Below are positions 17,312-26,050 of a stretch of DNA of 64,000 nt, piece by piece. Under the pieces are notes generated by a model, which was not told where the DNA came from, ran no database searches, and saw nothing but the letters and a program-made list of their open reading frames with translations. Made by a program: the position numbers and the translations under genes. Numbering within the stretch: position 1 is the first letter of the stretch; each line of letters starts with the position of its first letter. The stretch lies in assembly GCF_044762745.1 (NCBI RefSeq), contig NZ_JBIWEX010000002.1, positions 124,001 through 188,000 on the forward strand. Direction: 5' to 3'. The stretch comes from Psychrobacillus sp044762745. Its GTDB lineage: Bacteria; Bacillota; Bacilli; Bacillales_A; Planococcaceae.

Positions 17312-18064
17312 ATGAAAATTGTTTCTATTCGCGATATTCATATCGGAGAAGGTGTTCCAAAAATTATTGTGCCACTTATGGGAAGAAACGTAGATCAGCT
17401 TCTTTTGGAAATAAAAACAATCAAGCAAGTTGCCCCGGATATTGTGGAATGGCGCGCTGATACGCTAGAGGGAATTGATAATTTAGAAGTAGTGAAAGAG
17501 ACGCTTTCCACCATTCGAGAAGCGTTATTCCCTACCCCACTCCTATTCACATTTAGAAGTCATCGTGAAGGTGGAAATAAACTAATTGAAGATGTCTATT
17601 ATAAGCAACTTCTTGAAAATGTTATTAGATCAAAAGCAATTGATTTAATAGATGTAGAGCTATTTTCTTCGAATGTGAACGAAATTGTGGAAACAGCTAA
17701 GATTAATAATATTTATGTAGTTATGTCTAATCACGATTTTGAGAAAACACCAGCGAAAGAAGAAATTATTTGGCGACTGCGAAGAATGCAGGAGTTTGGT
17801 GCGCATATACCGAAAATTGCTGTAATGCCCAAGGTTCCAACCGATGTACTGACTTTATTAGATGCTACCTACACAATGAAATCTCTTTATGCAGATCGAC
17901 CAATTATTACGATGTCAATGGCTTCGACCGGTGTTATTAGTCGAATAGCAGGACAAATTTTCGGCTCTGACGCAACATTTGGTTCTGGAGTAGAAGCATC
18001 CGCTCCTGGTCAAATACCAGCTGAAGAGTTAAGAAAAATGATGGAAATTTTACATACAAATTAA
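17312..18064 (+). CDS. aroD: 3-dehydroquinate dehydratase, type I
   Basis: AroD converts 3-dehydroquinate to 3-dehydroshikimate in the third step of the shikimate pathway. The 250-residue length is typical of the type I class. Catalytic residues are in place: Glu46 in EWRAD, His141 in SNHDF, and the Schiff-base Lys168 in IPKIAVMPK. GGGGAG precedes the ATG. It is monocistronic, followed by a 21-nt repeat array and a strong terminator, so the repeats are probably in its 3' untranslated RNA. Confidence 0.95.
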   Translation: MKIVSIRDIHIGEGVPKIIVPLMGRNVDQLLLEIKTIKQVAPDIVEWRADTLEGIDNLEVVKETLSTIREALFPTPLLFTFRSHREGGNKLIEDVYYKQLLENVIRSKAIDLIDVELFSSNVNEIVETAKINNIYVVMSNHDFEKTPAKEEIIWRLRRMQEFGAHIPKIAVMPKVPTDVLTLLDATYTMKSLYADRPIITMSMASTGVISRIAGQIFGSDATFGSGVEASAPGQIPAEELRKMMEILHTN

Positions 18065-18070
18065 TTGATT

Positions 18071-18175
18071 AGAGATTGTCCAACCTTAGTGATCGATGGT
18101 CCAGTTCGATTGATAGATTGTCCAATTTAATTGATTGATCGTCCAACATTCATTAGAGATTGTCCAGTTCAACAA
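18071..18175. repeat. 21-nt phased array, GTCCA family, five units
   Basis: GTCCA(A/G) occurs at 18078, 18099, 18120, 18141 and 18162, exactly every 21 nt. The consensus is roughly AGAGATTGTCCAANNTNAATTG, with units diverged by several bases. The array lies between aroD and its terminator and between convergent genes. Confidence 0.85.
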
Positions 18176-18177
18176 AA

Positions 18178-18213
18178 ATACCAAGGAAAGCTTCATTTCC
18201 TTGGTATTTTTTA
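18178..18213. terminator. aroD terminator
   Basis: A perfect 12-bp stem ATACCAAGGAAA with its complement closes a 6-nt loop and runs into a T-tract. It overlaps the stop of the opposing GNAT gene. Confidence 0.88.
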
Positions 18214-18672
18214 TAGCTGCTGCGCTAGTCGAATCATATCTACACAAGCTATTCCGTTTTCTACAATCTCTTCATCATAATGTATCTTGAAAAAATCCTT
18301 ATCAACACCAGTAATTCTAAATCCACATTTTTGATACAAAGCGAGCTGACCTATGCTTGAGTTGCCTGTCCCTATTTCTATTATTTTATAACCATGTTGT
18401 TTTGCTTTTTGAATTGCATCCAACACAAGTGTCTTGCCGATTCCTTGCCCGTGACATTGTTCTGCAACCGCTATATTTACAAGCTCTACTGTATCAGGTC
18501 TCGTCGGTAGTAGGACATACACGCCGACTGTTTCTTCATTAATCACAGCTATATAGCATTCACCGCGGGCTACATATTGCTTAACAAGTGATTCAGAAGG
18601 ATCTGCCAGGAGCAATAAATCCATTGGATATGCTTCTTTGATTAGCTTCGTTATCAATCTATTCCTCTCCAT
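18211..18672 (-). CDS. GNAT-family acetyltransferase
   Basis: A 153-residue single-domain GNAT enzyme. VNIAVAEQCHGQGIGKTLVLDAI supplies strand 4 and the acetyl-CoA loop QxxGxG, and LYQKCGFRI the C-terminal motif. The substrate is unknown. It overlaps the end of ogt by 14 bp, so it is the third gene of the adaA-ogt operon and may be made during the alkylation response. Confidence 0.85.
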   Translation of the reverse strand: MERNRLITKLIKEAYPMDLLLLADPSESLVKQYVARGECYIAVINEETVGVYVLLPTRPDTVELVNIAVAEQCHGQGIGKTLVLDAIQKAKQHGYKIIEIGTGNSSIGQLALYQKCGFRITGVDKDFFKIHYDEEIVENGIACVDMIRLAQQL

Positions 18673-19165
18673 TTTCTAATTTTAATAGTTTTTCTTTCAT
18701 TTCCAAGCCACCACGATAACCTGTTAACGCACCATTTTTTGCTACCACTCGGTGACATGGAATCTTAATAAGCACTGGATTTGCACCGATTGCAGCTCCA
18801 ACTGCTCGAACAGCTGCGGGATTATTAATGAGATCCGCGATTTGTGAATAGGATTTCTTTTCGCCGTAAGGAATTTTCGTAAGTGCATCCCATATAGCTA
18901 ATTGAAATTCCGTTCCTTTTAAGTCCACTCGCATCGCAAATTCACGGCGAGTACCTTCTAGATATTCTTTCAACTCATTCATGTGAGGAGTTAAGGCTTT
19001 TTCACTCTCTACTAATTCATGTTTTGGAAAACGCTTCTTCAGCCATGCTTCCATTTCTTCGTAAGGTTTGCTTTGCGAACCTACGTAACTTAATCCTTTT
19101 TCTGTTGCAGCCATGTTAAGTCTCCATTCGTTATGAATGAAAAGTGTCCAATATATTTTATTCAT
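18659..19165 (-). CDS. ogt: Methylated-DNA-protein-cysteine methyltransferase
   Basis: This 168-residue O6-methylguanine-DNA methyltransferase transfers the alkyl group to its own Cys137 in KIPCHRVVAKNG. YSQIADLINNPAAVRAVGAAIGANP is the DNA-binding helix-turn-helix with the Arg finger. It is a suicide repair protein against O6-alkylguanine. It overlaps adaA by 8 bp, matching the Bacillus adaA-adaB order, so adaB is an equally good name and AdaA probably induces it. Confidence 0.92.
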   Translation of the reverse strand: MNKIYWTLFIHNEWRLNMAATEKGLSYVGSQSKPYEEMEAWLKKRFPKHELVESEKALTPHMNELKEYLEGTRREFAMRVDLKGTEFQLAIWDALTKIPYGEKKSYSQIADLINNPAAVRAVGAAIGANPVLIKIPCHRVVAKNGALTGYRGGLEMKEKLLKLENGEE

Positions 19166-19709
19166 TTGAAAAGTTCTCCTTTTTTCTATATTGAATTGGT
19201 GTCATCCCCGTTACCTTTTTAAACAATGTGATGAAGTAGGGTATATTCGACATACCAATGGCAGCACCTATTTCGAAAAGTGATTTATCTGTAGTGACTA
19301 AGTACTCTTTCGCTTTACTAATCCTAGTTTGTTGCATATATTCTATTGGCGATTTGCCTAATACTTTCTTAAACGTTCTCTGTAAATGATAGGGGCTTCC
19401 ATGACATAAATCTGCAAGTGTATGTAGCGTTAACGACTCGGTGTAATGATCATCGATATACTCTTTAATTTGTGTGACCCATTCCTCATCCGGCAATCGT
19501 AATCCACCTGGTTTACAGCGTTTACATGGTCGAAAGCCTTCTTGTATCGCTTCCTTTGCCTCCATATAAATTCGGACATTTTCTTTCTTCGGTGGGCGTG
19601 ATTTACAAGAAGGTCTGCAAAATATTCCGGTCGATTTGACAGCGTAAAAAAATATGTCATCATAATTTTTATCGTTTTGAATAATTGCCTGCCATTGTTC
19701 ATTGTTCAC
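19158..19709 (-). CDS. adaA: AdaA: methylphosphotriester alkyltransferase and activator
   Basis: The 183-residue protein couples an N-terminal Ada zinc domain with an AraC helix-turn-helix. The four Cys are Cys31, Cys35, Cys62 and Cys65 (FCRPSC and PCKRCK). Cys31 takes the methyl group from a DNA phosphotriester, which converts the protein to an activator. The AraC region spans about residues 80-180 (YHLQRTFKKVLGKSPIEYMQQTRI). The start is GTG behind GGGAGG. It is divergent from alkA across 119 bp, the classic adaptive-response arrangement of Bacillus. Confidence 0.93.
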   Translation of the reverse strand: MNNEQWQAIIQNDKNYDDIFFYAVKSTGIFCRPSCKSRPPKKENVRIYMEAKEAIQEGFRPCKRCKPGGLRLPDEEWVTQIKEYIDDHYTESLTLHTLADLCHGSPYHLQRTFKKVLGKSPIEYMQQTRISKAKEYLVTTDKSLFEIGAAIGMSNIPYFITLFKKVTGMTPIQYRKKENFSNE

Positions 19710-19828
19710 AGTACCACCTCCCCTTTAAGTATACTTATTTTTACAATATAAGTGCAGTTTTGAAGACATAATAGCAAGATAACGAAATTTTTTATGTTTA
19801 TAATAAAAGAACAAAGGAGTGTCGCAGT

Positions 19829-20743
19829 ATGATATGGGAAGAAAAAGAGGAACAAATTTTATTAAAAACTATACCAGATTTTAATTTTACACAGAATCTA
19901 AACTATTTGTCTCGATCCACAAATGAATGCCTGTTTCATATTCACGACAATAAAATAAGAAAAGCCATTACTGTCGATAAATATACAATCCTTGTTGAAA
20001 TTAAGGAACATGATGAACATACATTACTCATTGAGTTTTTAGGAAACACAAGACCTGGGAGGAAAGAAGTTCGCGAACAGGTTGTCTCATACATTATCGA
20101 ATGGTTTGATCTGAAGACAGAAATAAACCCCTTTTATGAGATAGCTGAAAAGGATCCAGTGCTTAACCAAGCGACTTTACAATTTAGAGGATTACGTATT
20201 ATGGGAATACCAGACTTGTTCGAATCGATGGCTTGGGGCATATTAGGTCAACAAATTAATTTGACATACGCATACACGCTGAAGCGACGTCTCGTCGAAA
20301 AGTATGGACGCTCAGTTACTTTCGAAGGTGAGCAGTACTGGGTATTTCCGACAGCGAGAGATATTGCAAAACTTACCGTGGAAGATTTAGCAGAATTAAA
20401 GATGACTGTGAAAAAATGTGAGTACTTAATAGACGTGGCAGGCCAGATAGATACGGGATTACTTACGAAAGAAATGCTGTTAGAAACAAATGATGTTAAA
20501 AAAGCAGAAAAAATACTAACGAAAATTCGTGGAATCGGACCATGGACAGCAAACTATGTGTTAATGCGCTGCTTGAGATTCCCTTCTGCATTTCCTATTG
20601 ATGATGTAGGGCTGCATAATGCGATCAAGCATGTAATTGGATCTGATCAAAAGCCTACGAAGGATACGATACAACAACTAGCTTTACCTTGGAAAGGCTG
20701 GGAAGCTTACGCAACGTTCTATTTGTGGAGGTTTTTGTATTGA
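19829..20743 (+). CDS. alkA: DNA-3-methyladenine glycosylase, AlkA type
   Basis: The 304-residue enzyme excises 3-methyladenine and related alkylated bases. The AlkA N-terminal domain covers about residues 1-115. The helix-hairpin-helix KIRGIGPWTANYVLMR lies near residue 232, followed by FPIDDVGL with the catalytic Asp. A TATAAT at 19799-19804 lies upstream and AAAGGAG precedes the ATG. AdaA, encoded divergently, is the expected activator. Confidence 0.92.
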   Translation: MIWEEKEEQILLKTIPDFNFTQNLNYLSRSTNECLFHIHDNKIRKAITVDKYTILVEIKEHDEHTLLIEFLGNTRPGRKEVREQVVSYIIEWFDLKTEINPFYEIAEKDPVLNQATLQFRGLRIMGIPDLFESMAWGILGQQINLTYAYTLKRRLVEKYGRSVTFEGEQYWVFPTARDIAKLTVEDLAELKMTVKKCEYLIDVAGQIDTGLLTKEMLLETNDVKKAEKILTKIRGIGPWTANYVLMRCLRFPSAFPIDDVGLHNAIKHVIGSDQKPTKDTIQQLALPWKGWEAYATFYLWRFLY

Positions 20744-20748
20744 AGTAG

Positions 20749-20780
20749 AACGCCCCTTTTGATGAGTAAAGGGGCGTTTC
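20749..20780 (+). terminator. alkA terminator
   Basis: A perfect 11-bp stem AACGCCCCTTT with AAAGGGGCGTT encloses TGATGAGT, followed by TTCTT. Confidence 0.85.
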
Positions 20781-20783
20781 TTA

Positions 20784-20888
20784 GATTTGGTTGCTCTGAT
20801 TAATGAATTGATTGCTTTCATAGTGGATATGGTTGCTCTCGTGACTAGATTGGTTGCTTTCTCAGTCGATTTGATTGCCCTAACCCAG
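20784..20888. repeat. 21-nt phased array, TTGCT family, five units
   Basis: TTGCT or TTGCC occurs at 20791, 20812, 20833, 20854 and 20875, exactly every 21 nt. The unit consensus is GATTTGGTTGCT(C/T)T then about seven free bases. It follows the alkA terminator and precedes the 3' end of the convergent gene. It belongs to the same unit family as 10157-10219. Confidence 0.87.
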
Positions 20889-20910
20889 TAATTTGAAGCT
20901 AAATGTAAAT

Positions 20911-21819
20911 TTAAGGAACTAGCACTTCTAAAATGTCCTCTGATACATAGGAATTATTGTTTTTCAATACTGGGTTCTCTATAAATTGTCGTAAACTTCG
21001 ATTATGGCTATACGTCTTATCACCGATTGTAATAATGAGAGAGCTATTCCCTAGATTTAGGTATGTTCCATTGCCCTTTGAATATGTTAGTACTACATAG
21101 CCAAGATGCTCTCCTACTTTTTTTAGTGGAATCATTTTTGTTCCATTTTGCATGAAGTGGTCCTGCTCAATAATAGTTTGTATTTCTTTCATTTCTGGTG
21201 ATAGATAGTTAATCGCTACAATTTTACTTGGTGGTGTTTGTGCTGGAATACTCATCGTTGTTATTGTGTAAAATACAACTAGCTCTTTACCATTTAAGTC
21301 TTCTTTATCGATTTTCTCGCCTTTTTCATTTACTAAAATAGTTTCTTCGCCTATGTTAAGTTTTAGTTCTTTATCTAGACTTACAAATTTATCATCAAAC
21401 TTAGATACTTTAACAGAACCTATTTTTTCTTCGTCATGCACGATTACTAATTCTGGATAAATTTGTGCCGGGTAGATCATAATCATTGGCTTGTTTTTAT
21501 CATAGTATGCGTCTATACGTTGCCCTTTTTGAAATGCTTCTTTTTCTACAGCCTTTGTCGTTCCGCTATTGAATAAAAGGGTATCATCGTTCAGTTTGAA
21601 AATGGTAATTTGCGGTTCTTTTTCTTCGGTTTCCACTGTCAATGTCACTACGTCTTTTTTCACTTCAACATCTTTCACTATTCCGGAAGACTTTATAAAA
21701 GCAGTTGTGTCTTCTTGTTCCATCGTCATTTTGTCCTCGCTTTGCGCATTCACTATAGGCTGTTGGAAAACAAATCCCGCGGCAAGGATCGCTGCTCCAA
21801 AAATACTTAATTTTTTCAT
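20911..21819 (-). CDS. Secreted protein with copper-amine-oxidase-N-like (stalk) domain
   Basis: The 302-residue product starts MKKLSIFGAAILAAGF and has a signal peptide probably cleaved after VNA (about residue 25). The middle is beta-rich with no recognised domain. The last 70 residues resemble the copper amine oxidase N-terminal-like domain common in Bacillota surface proteins (TKMIPLKKVGEHLGY through a final SYVSEDILEVL). There is no wall-sorting motif. The ATG at 21819 follows GGAGGCGTG. It is divergent from an ABC exporter. Function is not known. Confidence 0.72.
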   Translation of the reverse strand: MKKLSIFGAAILAAGFVFQQPIVNAQSEDKMTMEQEDTTAFIKSSGIVKDVEVKKDVVTLTVETEEKEPQITIFKLNDDTLLFNSGTTKAVEKEAFQKGQRIDAYYDKNKPMIMIYPAQIYPELVIVHDEEKIGSVKVSKFDDKFVSLDKELKLNIGEETILVNEKGEKIDKEDLNGKELVVFYTITTMSIPAQTPPSKIVAINYLSPEMKEIQTIIEQDHFMQNGTKMIPLKKVGEHLGYVVLTYSKGNGTYLNLGNSSLIITIGDKTYSHNRSLRQFIENPVLKNNNSYVSEDILEVLVP

Positions 21820-21942
21820 CTTCACGCCTCCATTCATTGGATTGGACGACCAACTGAGGAAAATGTTACATAAAAAAATGAAACATTTTTCTACTAGCTC
21901 CGTATAGATTGATGAAAAGAAAAAATAGATGGGAGTATACAT

Positions 21943-22842
21943 ATGACGTTATCTATTAATCAAGTAACAAAAAGATATCAAGACTTTGTTGCCGTTGACA
22001 ATCTTTCCTTCACGATTGAGAAAGGAGAAATTTTTGGTCTGATCGGGCAAAATGGTGCTGGTAAAACTACGACGTTTCGTATGATTCTAGATCTTCAAGA
22101 AACAACAGAAGGCACAATAATGTGGAATGGAACAAATATCAATTCAATTAACCGAGACCTTTTAGGATATTTACCGGAAGAACGAGGTATTTTCCCTTCC
22201 ATGACGGTAGAAGATCAGCTTTATTTCTTCGGTGAACTAAGAGGAAAATTAAAAAAAGAACTAAAAAGAGAAGTGGACTATTGGATTGAACGCTTTGAAT
22301 TAGAGGATAAACGAAAAGCAAAAGCTGAAACGTTATCGAAAGGGAATCAACAAAAAGTGCAGCTGATAGCAAGTTTTATCCACCAACCGGAGTTTCTAAT
22401 TTTAGATGAACCTTTTAGTGGATTAGATCCAGTAAATAAGGATTTGTTAAAAAGCGCAATTTTACAATTAAAGGATAAAGGAACGACGATTTTGTTCTCC
22501 AGCCATCAAATGGATAACGTAGAGGAGCTTTGTGATCATTTATGCTTGTTGAAACGAGGGGTTTCTTTATTTTCCGGTAGTTTATTAGACTTGAAGAAGC
22601 AATACGGGAAAACAAAATTGACGATTCGAACGGATGTCCAAAAAGACGTACTCGGAAATTTGAATGGTGTGAAAGATATTCAAGTTGGTAAAGACCAATA
22701 CATCTTAACATTAGAAGATGAATCGTATGCACAATCTATATTTGACTTTGTATCGAACGGCAAATATATTGAGAAATTTAGTTTAGATTATTTAACATTA
22801 GATGAAATCTTCAAAGATAAGGTTGGTGGAACGAATGTCTAA
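21943..22842 (+). CDS. ABC exporter ATP-binding protein, NatA/YhaQ-like
   Basis: The 299-residue ATPase carries Walker A GQNGAGKTT (about residue 35), signature LSKGNQQKVQL and Walker B LILDEPFSGLDP, with a C-terminal extension of about 80 residues. The pattern fits NatA and YhaQ, which pair with an ABC-2 permease to export Na+ or amphiphiles. The permease gene overlaps by 8 bp. The substrate is not determinable. GGGAG precedes the ATG. Confidence 0.88.
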   Translation: MTLSINQVTKRYQDFVAVDNLSFTIEKGEIFGLIGQNGAGKTTTFRMILDLQETTEGTIMWNGTNINSINRDLLGYLPEERGIFPSMTVEDQLYFFGELRGKLKKELKREVDYWIERFELEDKRKAKAETLSKGNQQKVQLIASFIHQPEFLILDEPFSGLDPVNKDLLKSAILQLKDKGTTILFSSHQMDNVEELCDHLCLLKRGVSLFSGSLLDLKKQYGKTKLTIRTDVQKDVLGNLNGVKDIQVGKDQYILTLEDESYAQSIFDFVSNGKYIEKFSLDYLTLDEIFKDKVGGTNV

Positions 22843-24073
22843 GTTTTGGTTGCTTGTGAAGCAGTTGTATACACAAAAGGTAAAAGCCAAATCTTTTATT
22901 ATTGGAATCATCCTTTATGTTGCTATTATTAGCGGTGTAATGTTTTGGTCGGATATTAAAGAAGCTTTTTTCCAGAATGAACCTTTGCAAGTCGCTATTT
23001 TGAATGAAACAGATGCAGAAATGGAAAGTTTTTTTGAATCAACAAGTGATATAGAGTATTCGTTTCCCGAAGGAGAGATAGCAAAAGTAGAACAGCAAGT
23101 GATCGATGGTGATTATGCGGCAGCTGTTTTCATCCGAGATCAAGACAATTCATTAGCAGCTGAGATCGCAACGTTCAAACCACTTACATTTAATGATCAA
23201 TTAAGCATCTCCTCTACCTTGCAGTACGCAGGTAAAATATATGAAGTACAACAATTGAATTTAACAGCGGAGCAAGCAGAAAAAATTCTTCAATCAGAAA
23301 CGATTATTTCTGCAAAAAATTTAAATATCGACTCAACTTCAGGTAAAAGTGAGGACGAAAAAGCTGCTGGTATCGGAGTTTCTTTCTTAGTAGGATTCCT
23401 TATCTATTCGTTCATGATGACATTTTTATCAATGATTACTACAGATGTTGCATCTGAAAAAGGCTCGCGTGTTTTAGAAGTCTTACTTGCAAGTATTAAG
23501 CCATCTACTCACTTCCTGGCAAAACTTACAGGAACATTTTTACTTGCTTTAACCCAAATTGGGGCACTTTTAGTTGTTCAAGGTTTGTTATTTATGTTCA
23601 TAGACGGTGGTTCGAAATGGGATATGGTCGTGGACATTGCAAATGAGCTATCCCTTAGTTATATAGGGTACGCCGTTTCGTTTCTGTTGCTAACGATTAT
23701 CCTATACTTAATCCTAGGAGCACTACTAGGTTCTCTTGTTTCCAAAGTGGAAGAGTCAGGCCAAGCGATGATGCCCGCGATGATGGTTGGGATTATTGGT
23801 TTTTACGTGCTCATCTCTGGTATGGCTAGTCCAGATACAATGCTCATCAAAATATTCTCATATATTCCATTCACAGCTGGAATGGTAATGCCCCTTCGAA
23901 TTGGAGCGACCGATATTGCCTCGTTCGAACCAATTGTCGCAATGCTCGTGTTAATCGGAACCGTTATATTAATGTTCCTAATAAGCTTATCTTTCTATAA
24001 ACGAAGCGTATTAACGTATAGCTCAGGCGGCATTATTCAAAAAATTAAAACCGTTCTTAAAGTGACGACTTAA
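22835..24073 (+). CDS. ABC-2 type permease, NatB/YhaP-like
   Basis: This 412-residue membrane protein has one N-terminal helix, an extracytoplasmic domain (about residues 45-180) and five C-terminal helices, the ABC2_membrane_3 layout of NatB. ASEKGSRVLEVLLASIKPSTHFLAKL is the typical coupling segment before the second helix. The ATG at 22835 sits inside the end of the ATPase gene, so the two are coupled. Together they form an exporter. Confidence 0.86.
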   Translation: MSKFWLLVKQLYTQKVKAKSFIIGIILYVAIISGVMFWSDIKEAFFQNEPLQVAILNETDAEMESFFESTSDIEYSFPEGEIAKVEQQVIDGDYAAAVFIRDQDNSLAAEIATFKPLTFNDQLSISSTLQYAGKIYEVQQLNLTAEQAEKILQSETIISAKNLNIDSTSGKSEDEKAAGIGVSFLVGFLIYSFMMTFLSMITTDVASEKGSRVLEVLLASIKPSTHFLAKLTGTFLLALTQIGALLVVQGLLFMFIDGGSKWDMVVDIANELSLSYIGYAVSFLLLTIILYLILGALLGSLVSKVEESGQAMMPAMMVGIIGFYVLISGMASPDTMLIKIFSYIPFTAGMVMPLRIGATDIASFEPIVAMLVLIGTVILMFLISLSFYKRSVLTYSSGGIIQKIKTVLKVTT

Positions 24074-24402
24074 TACTCGCCACATTTATACACAATGTTT
24101 ACTGAAACCATCGTAAAAGTTTAAACTTTTACGATGGTTTTTTACATTTATTACAGAACGCTCCGATTGGCTAGTTTCTCAACGTTTTTCACTCGGTAAT
24201 AACTAAAACCAAAATCCACTTGAACTTCACAATCAAATACAGGAAGTTTTATGAAAAATAACGAAACTTAATACATTTTTTTATATTTAATAGAAGAAAA
24301 ATACAATCATCCTCCAATAACATCCTTGAGATAATGGTCTTATTTAATTATCTAAATATACTGATATATGTTAAAATAATAGGAAAACGGGTTGTGGTTG
24401 TA
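24074..24402. other. Intergenic region after the NatAB-like exporter
   Basis: Apart from the terminator at 24105-24143, this stretch is AT-rich with no recognisable element. Some -10-like TA-rich sequence around 24270-24300 may drive the next ABC operon, but no convincing promoter pair was found. Confidence 0.35.
24105..24143 (+). terminator. Terminator of the NatAB-like operon
   Basis: AAACCATCGTAAAAGTTT pairs perfectly with its complement with almost no loop, followed by TTTTTT. Confidence 0.88.
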
Positions 24403-25215
24403 ATGGGTAAAATTATGTTAAAAGCATCCAATGTTCAGAAAGATATTGATGGCAATACGATTTTACAACATGTCTCCTTTAAAATTGAAGAAAATATATC
24501 TATTGCTATTCGCGGTTCCAATGGTTCCGGCAAAAGCACCTTATTGAAGTTACTTGCAGGGATTTATGAACCTACTAGCGGAAAGTTAATAAGAAATACA
24601 AATAAGATTGGATATGTCCCCGAGCATTTTCCAGAAGGCCTTCGATTCAAAGTAAAGGAATATTTAACATTAGTGGCATCCTTTCAAGGTATACCTGAGA
24701 AGGATATGGAAACAGAGCTATCCAAATATATCAGTTTGTTTGGAATAGAACCTTTTATAAACACTCCTCTAAAAAAATGTTCGAAAGGTACAAAACAAAA
24801 GGTAGGTATTCTTCAGGCACTTTTGATTAAACCAGACATCCTTTTATTAGATGAACCTTTAACCGGTTTAGATCCGAACTCACAACAAAATTTAATATCT
24901 ATTTTAGAAAAGCTAAAAACAAGCATGACGATAATTTTTACCACCCATGAAGACCTGTTAGTGGATAACATTGCAAACCAGATACTATACGTGAATGATG
25001 GACGTGTAATAGTTCATACAGAAACTAAAAGCTCATATCGATTAATAAAAGTGAGATTTTCAAACAAAAGCTTTTTGACAGAACTTGAATTAAACGAAAT
25101 TCATATTGAAGAGGACATAGCTCTAATAAGAGTACCCATAGATAAAAGTGATTTCCTGTTAAAGGAGCTTTTGAATAGAAATTGTTCTGTACTTGATGTC
25201 AGAGAAAGGATATAA
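24403..25215 (+). CDS. ABC transporter ATP-binding protein
   Basis: A 270-residue ATPase with Walker A GSNGSGKST, a signature in the degenerate form CSKGTKQKVGI, and Walker B LLLDEPLTGLDP. The C-terminal 70 residues are a regulatory extension. The start is uncertain: the ATG at 24403 has a weak ribosome site, and ATG 24415 or the in-frame start at 24334 are alternatives. Two bases separate it from the permease gene. Size and order resemble bacteriocin/antibiotic-type exporters, but the substrate is unknown. Confidence 0.83.
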   Translation: MGKIMLKASNVQKDIDGNTILQHVSFKIEENISIAIRGSNGSGKSTLLKLLAGIYEPTSGKLIRNTNKIGYVPEHFPEGLRFKVKEYLTLVASFQGIPEKDMETELSKYISLFGIEPFINTPLKKCSKGTKQKVGILQALLIKPDILLLDEPLTGLDPNSQQNLISILEKLKTSMTIIFTTHEDLLVDNIANQILYVNDGRVIVHTETKSSYRLIKVRFSNKSFLTELELNEIHIEEDIALIRVPIDKSDFLLKELLNRNCSVLDVRERI

Positions 25216-25217
25216 AT

Positions 25218-25925
25218 ATGCAAGGATTTATAAAATACCAACTCAAAAGCTATATCCGCTCATTCAAAATTATCCCACCAGCAGCAACCTTCTTCATATG
25301 GATTGTTATTTTATATCATTATAGTGGTGTGGAAATATTGAGTAGTTACGCAGTTACAAGTATTGCCTTGTATCTAGTAACAACATGGATATCGATGAAC
25401 TTATTTTCAATGGAAGAGGAAGCTGAAAAGAATATATTATTCGTGCAAGTGGGGAAAGTTAGATATTCACTGGGCAAATGGATTATTGGTATGCTCATTG
25501 CAATGGTATTTATGCTATTTGCAATCCTCTACCCTTTACTATTGGATAGTTTTAAAGAAGCAGTTCAACCAATACATTTGGGACTCTCTATTTTTATACA
25601 TCTTTTATTGGCCGCATTCGGCATTTTAGTTGGTTCTTTTTCATCCATCTCTTCATTTATTCCGAAAAGATACACATGGCTTTCAGCAGTTCTTGTTATC
25701 GCAGTTACACTTTCATACGATGGTCTAGTGGAGAAGCTGTCATTATTAAAGTGGCTATTAATAGTGCTTCCTCCGGTAGTAAATGTGATTAACTTTTTTG
25801 TAATGGACGATTTAAAACATTTCGGAAAAGAATTTTGGATTATGTCCTCGTTTGCGATCTTATATTCAACTATTGCCTTCTACGTTTTAATGAAATTATT
25901 TATAAAAAAAGAAAGTTATGAATAA
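25218..25925 (+). CDS. ABC transporter permease, six helices
   Basis: This 235-residue hydrophobic protein has six predicted helices and no soluble domain. No named family was recognised beyond its pairing with the ATPase directly upstream. FSMEEEAEKNILFVQVGKVRYSLGKW, between helices 2 and 3, looks like the ATPase-contacting coupling helix of ABC-2 permeases. It is the last gene of a two-gene operon. Confidence 0.75.
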   Translation: MQGFIKYQLKSYIRSFKIIPPAATFFIWIVILYHYSGVEILSSYAVTSIALYLVTTWISMNLFSMEEEAEKNILFVQVGKVRYSLGKWIIGMLIAMVFMLFAILYPLLLDSFKEAVQPIHLGLSIFIHLLLAAFGILVGSFSSISSFIPKRYTWLSAVLVIAVTLSYDGLVEKLSLLKWLLIVLPPVVNVINFFVMDDLKHFGKEFWIMSSFAILYSTIAFYVLMKLFIKKESYE

Positions 25926-25967
25926 AGTTATAATATGATACAATGAATACAACTATTTTTGAGAGGA

Positions 25968-26006
25968 ATGATGGGTGGACAATGGAAATGTAATCTTATT
26001 TCTTAA
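25968..26006 (+). CDS. Putative leader peptide of the ABC-F gene
   Basis: A 12-codon frame, MMGGQWKCNLIS, opens behind GAGAGG (25961-25966) and ends at TAA just before the folded leader. Antibiotic-stalled ribosomes on such a short frame commonly drive antitermination of resistance ABC-F genes. Promoter support is weak (TTATGA-N17-TACAAT at 25916-25944). The frame's translation is inference. Confidence 0.4.
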   Translation: MMGGQWKCNLIS

Positions 26007-26050
26007 GTAGAGGTTTTTTCTGCGATACATTTGCGCAGTAACAAAATAAA

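Noticed and set aside
18071..18175. Possible CRISPR array.
   Set aside because: The 21-nt period is too short, units are diverged along their whole length, there is no repeat/spacer contrast and no cas genes are present.
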